Source: a virus
Strand: one strand, 5' to 3'
Length of the DNA stretch: 43,623 nucleotides
Virus record (IMG/VR): IMGVR_UViG_3300042309_000819
Coordinates: 1-43,623 of that record
The first letter of the stretch is position 1; every line of letters begins with the position of its first letter. The position numbers and the translations under genes are program-made. Under the pieces are notes generated by a model, which did no database searches, was not told the DNA's origin, and saw only the letters and a program-made list of their open reading frames with translations. Below are positions 34,036-40,296 of this stretch, in pieces.

Positions 34036-34260
34036 ATGGAAAAAAATGAAGAAACTAATAAATTATTTGGAACATTATTTGGGTCAATAGATCTATTAAA
34101 TGAAAGCCATTTAGATGCGATATTATTGACTATGGATAAAGACCATGCAATACACTATTTGGTTGAATCTGTTAAATCTGCACATCAAAGAGGTGCTTTC
34201 ACCATAGGTGAATCCGAAGTTATTTCTAAAGCCATACGAACATTATCAAAAAATGAATAA
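34036..34260 (+). CDS. Small helical phage protein, isolated between head genes
   Basis: This 74-residue protein begins MEKNEETNKLFGTLFGSIDL and is mostly helical, with ESHLDAILLTMDKDHAIHYL and VKSAHQRGAFTIGESEVISK. It has no Cys and no membrane segment. No named family; I recall similar short proteins near capsid genes of aquatic T4-like phages. It is a one-gene plus-strand unit between two minus-strand genes and ends at a strong bidirectional terminator, which supports it being a real transcription unit. Confidence 0.72.
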   Translation: MEKNEETNKLFGTLFGSIDLLNESHLDAILLTMDKDHAIHYLVESVKSAHQRGAFTIGESEVISKAIRTLSKNE

Positions 34261-34262
34261 AT

Positions 34263-34292
34263 AAAAAAAGGTCAGATTTCTCTGACCTTTTT
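34263..34292. terminator. Bidirectional Rho-independent terminator
   Basis: GGTCAGA (34270-34276), loop TTTC, TCTGACC (34281-34287) form a perfect stem flanked by A7 on the left and T5 on the right, so it works on both strands. It ends the small plus-strand gene and the minus-strand major capsid gene, which converge here. Confidence 0.88.
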
Positions 34293-34312
34293 CGTATTCG
34301 GTTTTTAATTGA

Positions 34313-36193
34313 TTATCTCAATTCTCTCAAGTCGAATGTTCTAACTCCATCAACTGTGATACGTCCGTAGAAACGGTTGTTAACCATTTTCTTAGCGTAT
34401 CTTGTCATAATACCTTTGATAGGTGTGAAGTTGAATGGGTTGTACATTGTAGGTGTCAATTGTAGAGGTACATACGGTGCGTAGATGTAACCTGTGTCTA
34501 ACAATGATGTTCCTTTGTGTCCAATCAAAACTTGGTTTGGTGGGAAGTAAGGATCACGGTACACTTGGTAACGTCCTGCTAAAGTACCAACTCTTTCGAT
34601 ACCCATGTTATACTGATCTTGCTCAGGAGATGCGTTAGATACGTGGAAGTATTCTAAATCATCAAAGATTGCTGAAACCTCAGAAGATACAACGATCCAG
34701 TTAGCTCCACCTCTCAATGTAGATTTGTGGATTTGTGCTGACAATTGGTTGATTGCTGTAATCAAAGTTTGGTTCCAATCTTTTTGAGTGTAAGATGTAG
34801 TTTGAGAAATTCTTCTCCATCCGTTGTAGTCCCAACGTAAGTTCCAAGCCGCTCCTTTTCTCAAGTCACGTAAGATCTCACGGTCAATCTCTGCTGCTAC
34901 TTGCTCAGATAACAATGCTGTTAACTCAGCCTCAGCGTCGATGTTATGGAATGCTGCAACGTCTTGAGCTAACTCAGGAGACCATTGTGCTCTTAATTTT
35001 CTTTCGGTTACAGAAACAGTTACTGAATCTAAATCGAAAGAAACCTCTCCAATTTTATCTTCGAATTCCATTTCTTCATATCTTCTGAATACAGCTACGA
35101 AAGAAGTTGCAGAAGTCGCAGAGAAAATAGTAGTACCTGTGTAACCATCTAAAGATGTAGAATCACAATCAGCACATACTGGACAAGATAAATCAACTTC
35201 TAAGTAGATACATCCATCTGCAGAACAGATATTTTTGAATGAACCACCGTTACCATCAGTTGGCCAAGTTGTAGTCACAGTGTTACCGTATTGAACGATA
35301 CCTTTACCGTATTGTTGAGTAACAACTCTAAATAATAGAGGAACTGCAACACCAGCACCTGCACCTACAACATCACAAGGAGTAGTTGAAGAAGAGAATG
35401 TACTTAAATTAGTAAAGATTTTAAGATCAGAAAGGAAAGATTCTGAATCCATTTCGTTTCCATCAGGTCCGATTAATTTACCCGCTCCTGTATCAGCAAA
35501 ACCACACATTTTAATAATTAATTTTCTTTGGTTACCTGCCGCAATTTGAACTCCTCCTGCCGGTACACCACCAGCAACAGTTGCGTCAACTAATGATCCA
35601 CTTGACCATGCTTGAAGAGTTGTAGTTGCAGTAACTGCCGACCAACGACCTTTAGAGTAGTCAAATAATCCTGGAGGATCTAAACCTGCCTCACCACCTT
35701 CGTAGAATAAATCGTAAAGATTTTTTCCGAATGCTCCTGCATTGTCAGGATATCCTGCTCCTGGTCCTGAGTTACCTGTACCACCTGCTGTAGGTCCGTT
35801 AGGTGCTCCGATTGGTGCGTAGTGGTCACCTGATGCGTTTGCAGTACCACCATTATATCCTTGGATACGAGGTACAAAGTAGAATAATTTACCGATCGGT
35901 AAGTTCATTGCTTGTACAGAAACGATATCGTTAGCCAACAATTTAGAGAAAACTCTTCTTACGATAGGGAAAACAACTGTTTCGAACGCTCCGTTAGAAC
36001 CTTCAGATGTTGCTTCGTTAATCAAGAAAGAAGCTTGGTTTTCATACAACTGTGCTACGTTTTCTTTTAGGTGGCCTCTAAGACCTTCAAGGAATCCTAA
36101 TTTATCCCATTTGTTAATAGTATCTTCTTTGATAACTTTAAGGTGTTTTAAACCGATGTTACCAACAAGACCTGATTCTAATAATGCTCCCAT
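34313..36193 (-). CDS. Major capsid protein (T4 gp23-like)
   Basis: The 626-residue precursor forms the head shell. The N-terminal delta region (about 1-60) is helical and ends SFLINE; cleavage after Glu60 (I-N-E, then ATSEG) matches T4 gp23, which is cut after Glu65 in a similar context. The HK97-fold core follows: FETVVFPIVRRVFSKLLAND, then IVSVQAMNLPIGKLFYFVPR, and near the C-terminus QVLIGHKGTSLLDTGYIYAP and FTPIKGIMTRYAKKMV. It is about 100 residues longer than gp23, the extra being a Gly/Thr/Ala-rich insert at about 110-360 with a Cys pair region (CSADGCIYLEVDLSCPVC), perhaps a surface domain. It comes directly after the scaffold gene and ends at a bidirectional terminator. GC content is higher here than in its neighbours, fitting strong expression. 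Confidence 0.95.
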   Translation of the reverse strand: MGALLESGLVGNIGLKHLKVIKEDTINKWDKLGFLEGLRGHLKENVAQLYENQASFLINEATSEGSNGAFETVVFPIVRRVFSKLLANDIVSVQAMNLPIGKLFYFVPRIQGYNGGTANASGDHYAPIGAPNGPTAGGTGNSGPGAGYPDNAGAFGKNLYDLFYEGGEAGLDPPGLFDYSKGRWSAVTATTTLQAWSSGSLVDATVAGGVPAGGVQIAAGNQRKLIIKMCGFADTGAGKLIGPDGNEMDSESFLSDLKIFTNLSTFSSSTTPCDVVGAGAGVAVPLLFRVVTQQYGKGIVQYGNTVTTTWPTDGNGGSFKNICSADGCIYLEVDLSCPVCADCDSTSLDGYTGTTIFSATSATSFVAVFRRYEEMEFEDKIGEVSFDLDSVTVSVTERKLRAQWSPELAQDVAAFHNIDAEAELTALLSEQVAAEIDREILRDLRKGAAWNLRWDYNGWRRISQTTSYTQKDWNQTLITAINQLSAQIHKSTLRGGANWIVVSSEVSAIFDDLEYFHVSNASPEQDQYNMGIERVGTLAGRYQVYRDPYFPPNQVLIGHKGTSLLDTGYIYAPYVPLQLTPTMYNPFNFTPIKGIMTRYAKKMVNNRFYGRITVDGVRTFDLRELR

Positions 36194-36224
36194 TTTTTTG
36201 GTTTTTATTTTATTTGTTTATTTT

Positions 36225-37670
36225 TTATTTTATTTTTGACATTAAATCTTTCATTCTTAAGAATTGAGGATTTTCATAAGTTTTAGATTCAATTAAATTA
36301 ACTGCAGATCCAGATGATGGAGTTTTTTCAACAGTTCGTTCAAATGATTCACTAATTGTATTATTTTCCTTAGAACTTGAGTTTGAAAGTTCGTCTTTTA
36401 CAATTCTATACAAATTTTTAGATTCTTTAAGAGTTTCAACGCTATCAAATCTTTTTAAGATGTTGATTTTTTCTTGTTTTGTAGTTGAGTGTTCTGTAAA
36501 CAAACGTGTAGCGTAAGCCAAGTTTGAATTGAATACCGCAACCTCATTCAATTTGTCTCTAAATACATTTAATGCATTTCTATACTCTTCATTTTTTTCT
36601 CTAAGAACTTGTAATTCTCTATTGTCAACACTTTCTTTTTTAATTGCCGTGTTTGCTTTTGAATGTGCTCTTGGTTTAGGTAAACCACCTTTTCTAAAAT
36701 TAGAACCATTACCTAACGTACGAGACGCTTCTTTGGTTTCCATTTTTTTAACGGTTGTGTTTTTACCTTTCTCCATGTTTTCACCTTCCTTATATTCAAA
36801 TTTCGCTTTACCCATACCAACTCCTCTGGTTCCTTGTTTCATTTTTGTTTTGAAACCTTGTCCTTGATTTGGTTTTTTGTCGTATTTGAATTTTGATGCG
36901 TTACCCATACCAACTCCTTTTGCCTTGAAATTAGATTTTGATTCAATAACAAATTCCTCATCTAAATCTTCTTCTAATTGAGACCAATCTGTTTCAAAAT
37001 CAAGATCCTCATCCTCATCTTCAGGGTCATTACGGTGTCTGCGACCCATATGATAACGCTCTTCCATTTCACCACCTAAGTGTTTAGAGTATTCTTCACC
37101 ATCATCATCATCTTCTTCATCTAACATGATTTCATAGATTGTTTCGGTAGTACCATCCTCTTCTTCCATCCAAGATTCTCCAATCTCATCGTTTTTCATC
37201 ATTTCGATTTCATCTTGCTCTTGTTCGGACTCACTTAATTGGATAAAATAGTCAACATCGTTATTTTCATCAGATAAATGTATCATATCATCTTCTTTTT
37301 TAACAATGACACCATCTTCAGGTCCCATAGCCTTGAAAACTTTTAAAACGTCTTCTGAGGATGCTCCCGTTAGGTCAAGTGTGTCATCATCTTCGTCTTC
37401 GTCGTCGAAGTCAGCATCAATAGATAGCCCATCTTCGTCTCCGTCGTCGAAATTATCAACATCATCATCAGATACGTCAGTATCGTCAAACTCAGCATCT
37501 ACATCAATCTCCTCGTCGTCGTCTTGCTCGTTAAGGGACTCTTTTACTAATGATCTGATTTCTTCCTTCATTGTAGAAGCAAGTATTCCTTTTGCGTTTT
37601 CGTTAATAACTTCTTCCAAATTTCTCATTTGTAAGAAAGTATCTTCAACCAATGATTTTTCTTTGCTCAT
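36225..37670 (-). CDS. Prohead core scaffold protein (T4 gp22-like)
   Basis: This 481-residue protein is encoded between protease and capsid genes, the T4 gp21-gp22-gp23 order. It has an N-terminal helix (VEDTFLQMRNLEEVINENAK), a very acidic Asp/Glu stretch (about 50-250), a basic low-complexity middle with two related repeats (GVGMGNASKFKYDKK and GVGMGKAKFEYKEG), and a C-terminal coiled coil (LQVLREKNEEYRNALNVFRD, then KLNEVAVFNSNLAYATRLFT) typical of gp22. Several (I/L)-x-E triplets suit digestion by the prohead protease to empty the core. It is longer than T4 gp22 (269 residues). It has its own TATTTATA element and follows a terminator, so it can be made at a different level from the upstream genes. 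Confidence 0.87.
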   Translation of the reverse strand: MSKEKSLVEDTFLQMRNLEEVINENAKGILASTMKEEIRSLVKESLNEQDDDEEIDVDAEFDDTDVSDDDVDNFDDGDEDGLSIDADFDDEDEDDDTLDLTGASSEDVLKVFKAMGPEDGVIVKKEDDMIHLSDENNDVDYFIQLSESEQEQDEIEMMKNDEIGESWMEEEDGTTETIYEIMLDEEDDDDGEEYSKHLGGEMEERYHMGRRHRNDPEDEDEDLDFETDWSQLEEDLDEEFVIESKSNFKAKGVGMGNASKFKYDKKPNQGQGFKTKMKQGTRGVGMGKAKFEYKEGENMEKGKNTTVKKMETKEASRTLGNGSNFRKGGLPKPRAHSKANTAIKKESVDNRELQVLREKNEEYRNALNVFRDKLNEVAVFNSNLAYATRLFTEHSTTKQEKINILKRFDSVETLKESKNLYRIVKDELSNSSSKENNTISESFERTVEKTPSSGSAVNLIESKTYENPQFLRMKDLMSKIK

Positions 37671-37692
37671 TATAGTTTTGTTGTTTTTACAA

Positions 37693-37700
37693 TATAAATA
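37693..37700 (-). promoter_or_regulatory. Candidate late promoter octamer TATTTATA for scaffold-capsid unit
   Basis: On the minus strand TATTTATA lies 30 bases (first base to ATG) before the scaffold start at 37670 and just downstream of a terminator, as expected for a restart of transcription for the two most abundant head proteins. Confidence 0.6.
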
Positions 37701-37742
37701 GTATGTTAATTGAAAAAATTCACATTTTTATAACAATGAGGC

Positions 37743-37779
37743 AAAAAAAAATGGAGATATTAAAAAATACCCCCATTTT
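37743..37779 (-). terminator. Rho-independent terminator between protease/DUF4494 and scaffold genes
   Basis: On the minus strand an AAAATGG arm pairs with CCATTTT, extended by G-U/G-C/G-U pairs and TATT/AATA around a TTTT loop, and is followed by a T run (37743-37750 as A on the plus strand). It ends the unit containing 37804-38019. Confidence 0.8.
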
Positions 37780-37803
37780 AATAAAATGTAATTAAATTAA
37801 AAA

Positions 37804-38019
37804 TTAGTCGATAACCTCATCAATTTTACTTTCTGTAATTGAAGTAATTCTCCAATCCATTGTGTAATGTTCATATACTTTGGTTACTTTAGCCTCAACA
37901 TCAGTAGGGGTATAACCCATAACTAACTTCTCTTCTCTAACTTTTCTAACCTTTCCTGATTCGCTGTCTAACAAATCTGATGTGATTTTAGCCACAAAAT
38001 ACTTTTCTCCTTGTTCCAT
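37804..38019 (-). CDS. DUF4494-like small protein
   Basis: This 71-residue protein contains YFVAKITSDLLDSESGKVRK, then KLVMGYTPTDVEAKVTKVYE and WRITSITESKIDEVI. This fits DUF4494, a small domain common in Bacteroidetes genomes, in which a beta strand, a loop, a T-xx-EAE-type helix and a final strand recur. Its biochemical role is unknown. It lies between protease and scaffold genes, an extra gene compared with T4, and is followed by a strong terminator. Confidence 0.78.
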   Translation of the reverse strand: MEQGEKYFVAKITSDLLDSESGKVRKVREEKLVMGYTPTDVEAKVTKVYEHYTMDWRITSITESKIDEVID

Positions 38020-38056
38020 AATTTTTTAATTTTATTAAATCATAGAACTTATTTTT

Positions 38057-38794
38057 TTATTTGTCAAGAAATGAACTTAATTTATCCATTAAACTTTTTG
38101 TTTTCTCAATAGATGAGGATTCCATTCCAGTTGCTCTTTCTAAATTCATTTTTTTATCCTCATCTAAATTCTCCTCATATTTTAATCGGTCATTTTTATC
38201 TAAGAATAAATAAGCCCCCGGTGTAGACGGAGAAGATACAAGGTCAAAACAAATTAATTCAAAGTCATCTTGTACTTCATTTTGGTCCCCCACTTTTTTA
38301 AGTGATCCTACCCCACGAGAAGAAATACCTAAAGTAACTCCTTGTCGTAAATAGTTTGCTGCTAAATCCCCCTTTGTGGAAACAATACCACTTTCATGAA
38401 AACCAGGACTTGTAAGTAATTTTATTTTACCTAACAATACATTACCATCCCACCATACTTCTGTGATAATGTGAGAAACACGATCCAAATCAATCAATGA
38501 TGATTCAGGGTGATTTAATTCAGAGAGAGCGGTTCCCTTTTCAATCATCTTTTTGTAGTTTTCCGACTCTCTCTTTAATATTTTCTCAGGATAAACTCTA
38601 CCATTTCTATTAGGGGTATTGTACTTCTGTAATACCGCATAAAATTCAAATGGTTTAGAGTGGTCAAGCATATTTCTTGACTCTTTTAATATATCTAAAT
38701 TACGACCCTCATTAGGATTAATATATCCCGCATCATATTCAATAAGAATACCTTTACCCGAATCTTGGGGTCCTAAAATTTTATAACCGCTCAT
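38057..38794 (-). CDS. Prohead core protease (T4 gp21-like)
   Basis: The 245-residue serine protease matures the prohead. The catalytic His lies in ALSELNHPESS (about 90-100) and the catalytic Ser in TLGISSRGVGSLKK, the two signature motifs of the gp21 family. GRVYPEKILKRESENY at about 65-80 is also typical. Its targets would be (I/L)-x-E sites, seen in the capsid precursor, the scaffold and the proteins at 32231 and 33255. The C-terminal tail (about 205-245) is charged and probably removed by self-cleavage. TATTTATA lies 21 bases upstream, directly after the preceding gene's stop. Confidence 0.93.
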   Translation of the reverse strand: MSGYKILGPQDSGKGILIEYDAGYINPNEGRNLDILKESRNMLDHSKPFEFYAVLQKYNTPNRNGRVYPEKILKRESENYKKMIEKGTALSELNHPESSLIDLDRVSHIITEVWWDGNVLLGKIKLLTSPGFHESGIVSTKGDLAANYLRQGVTLGISSRGVGSLKKVGDQNEVQDDFELICFDLVSSPSTPGAYLFLDKNDRLKYEENLDEDKKMNLERATGMESSSIEKTKSLMDKLSSFLDK

Positions 38795-38807
38795 AGTATT
38801 TTTTTAT

Positions 38808-38815
38808 TATAAATA
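38808..38815 (-). promoter_or_regulatory. Candidate late promoter octamer TATTTATA for the protease gene
   Basis: On the minus strand TATTTATA follows the TAG stop (38816-38818) of the upstream gene without a gap and lies 21 bases before the protease ATG at 38794. Confidence 0.55.
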
Positions 38816-39283
38816 CTAAACTTTTTCGGTTTTTACTTTAATTGGTTTAACATTCCCATTTTTTGTTAGGTAAAATTTGAAATTATCATTCTTATGTAAT
38901 ACGTCATTATATAATCCCTTAACAATTTCCTTTAATTTACGTTTGAGTTTTAAATCTTTGAAATCCACCTCATCAATAAGATAGAGATTAATTTCTAAAT
39001 TCATAAATGATTTCTTTTTTAGTGATAATCCACTTGTTCTTAGATCCATATCCACAATAAACTTATCGTCAAACATTTGTTTATCTATGTGGTTGAATAC
39101 TGAGTGTTTAATTGATCGGTTCATATTTAATACGAGCCTTGTCCAGTTCTCTACTTCTATTTTTGGTTCCGCCCATGTTTGGAGGTTCAAATACAATGAC
39201 TTGAAATTTTTTGAATCTACTGTTCCGTAGGTAATTTTTGAGTTTCTAAATCCACTCAGTTTTGAGGTTTTCCCTTTTTTCAT
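38816..39283 (-). CDS. Hypothetical phage protein
   Basis: This 155-residue basic protein begins MKKGKTSKLSGFRNSKITYG and contains LNLQTWAEPKIEVENWTRLV, FIVDMDLRTSGLSLKKKSF and a mixed strand-helix end with FYLTKNGNVKPIKVKT. The pattern suggests a compact alpha/beta protein. No family is recognised. It lies between the bS21 gene (opposite strand) and the protease, in a position where T4 has small prohead core genes 67 and 68, but composition does not match those. No octamer is found upstream. Confidence 0.7.
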   Translation of the reverse strand: MKKGKTSKLSGFRNSKITYGTVDSKNFKSLYLNLQTWAEPKIEVENWTRLVLNMNRSIKHSVFNHIDKQMFDDKFIVDMDLRTSGLSLKKKSFMNLEINLYLIDEVDFKDLKLKRKLKEIVKGLYNDVLHKNDNFKFYLTKNGNVKPIKVKTEKV

Positions 39284-39326
39284 TTGATATTTCCATAATA
39301 CAATGTTTATTTTATGAAAAAATAGT

Positions 39327-39334
39327 TAATTTTG
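39327..39334 (+). promoter_or_regulatory. Candidate Bacteroidetes -7 element for the bS21 gene
   Basis: TAATTTTG matches TAnnTTTG and lies 48 bases (first base to ATG) before the bS21 start at 39375. No good TTG is seen at -33. The bS21 gene lacks the TATTTATA octamer of its head-gene neighbours, so it may be read by host polymerase early. Confidence 0.4.
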
Positions 39335-39374
39335 TGATATATATCAAATATAAAATAAAATCTTAAAATATATT

Positions 39375-39563
39375 ATGTTAATAGTACACGTAACCAAAAA
39401 TGGGGGGATTGAAAGAGCCCTTAAAGAGCTGAAAAGTAAGGTGATTAAAACAAGACAAAACTCTCACCTAAATGATAGGAAAGAGTTTACTAAAAGGTCT
39501 GTTAAAAATAGAGAAATCCTTAATAAGGCTATTTATCGTCAAAAAATTAAAAGTAACGATTAA
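39375..39563 (+). CDS. rpsU: Phage-encoded ribosomal protein bS21
   Basis: This 62-residue basic protein is a clear small-subunit protein bS21 of the Bacteroidetes kind: MLIVHVTKNGGIERALKELK, then NDRKEFTKRSVKNREILNKA and IYRQKI. Host bS21 sits near the 3' end of 16S rRNA. In Bacteroidetes, bS21 with bS18 and bS6 is reported to mask the anti-Shine-Dalgarno, with a conserved Tyr near position 54; this protein has Tyr54. A phage copy could replace host bS21 on ribosomes to favour phage mRNAs. It is the only plus-strand gene inside the minus-strand head module and its last four bases overlap the convergent gene. No Shine-Dalgarno is seen in its AT-rich leader. Confidence 0.93.
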   Translation: MLIVHVTKNGGIERALKELKSKVIKTRQNSHLNDRKEFTKRSVKNREILNKAIYRQKIKSND

Positions 39564-40276
39564 AGATTATTATTTAATTCTTGTAGTTTTAAATAAGTCA
39601 ACTTATCAAATGATTCAGAACTAACTTTTTCAATTGTTTCATTGATTGCATTTCCTACTTCTTTATCTTGCTCACTCTCTTGGATTTTCTCTAACTTGGA
39701 GATTACACTCTCTTTTAAAGAGTTATATTTTTCTTTTAATTCATCTTCATTAGAAGACAAAATAGTTTTTAATTTTTTCTGATCAGATTCACTTAGATTA
39801 CTTACGTAATTACTAATAGTTTTGTTTGCTATTCCCACCATAGTTTTTAAAGGTACATTAATAACTTCTTTATTCTCTTTCGGGGATTTTGTAATTGTTT
39901 CCAAAATTGTTTTTTTACTTGTAATTTTTTCTTCTAACTTTGTAATACCCGTTGAGAATAAATTATCAACGACATCATATTCATTACCATATTCTGATCC
40001 CTCAACCCAATCATTTAAAGGTTTTAAATCTTTTGGTGAAATTTTGTTTATTGAATTTTCATAAGCGGTAATACTTTGATTAATATATTCGTTTGCAATG
40101 GATTCATTTAGACCTTTATTCGTTGTTAATTCATCATATAGATAAAAAAGTTTAGAAACATTTTTATTCTTTAACACCAAAGAGTTAAATTTAGACATAT
40201 CAGTTTTAATTGTATCATTTTTGTATGATTCAACTAATTTGTTTTCTATTTTTGATTTTAATTTACCGAATTTCAT
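39560..40276 (-). CDS. Hypothetical helical protein of the head module
   Basis: This 238-residue Lys/Glu/Ser-rich protein starts MKFGKLKSKIENKLVESYKN and is predicted by eye to be mostly helical, with coiled-coil-like stretches (LKEKYNSLKESVISKLEKIQ) and a C-terminal SFDKLTYLKLQELNNNL. No family is recognised. It follows the portal gene and could be a core or neck assembly protein, given its position. I place the start at ATG 40276, because the longer TTG version would begin inside the upstream TATTTATA element. Confidence 0.72.
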   Translation of the reverse strand: MKFGKLKSKIENKLVESYKNDTIKTDMSKFNSLVLKNKNVSKLFYLYDELTTNKGLNESIANEYINQSITAYENSINKISPKDLKPLNDWVEGSEYGNEYDVVDNLFSTGITKLEEKITSKKTILETITKSPKENKEVINVPLKTMVGIANKTISNYVSNLSESDQKKLKTILSSNEDELKEKYNSLKESVISKLEKIQESEQDKEVGNAINETIEKVSSESFDKLTYLKLQELNNNL

Positions 40277-40288
40277 AATCTTTTTTAT

Positions 40289-40296
40289 TATAAATA
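40289..40296 (-). promoter_or_regulatory. Candidate late promoter octamer TATTTATA
   Basis: On the minus strand TATTTATA directly follows the TGA stop of the portal gene (40297-40299) and lies 20 bases before the ATG at 40276. Confidence 0.55.

Noticed and set aside
37306-37701. Plus-strand Ser-rich frame
   Set aside because: Antisense of the Asp/Glu-rich part of the scaffold gene; Asp/Glu codons read as Ser-rich on the other strand.
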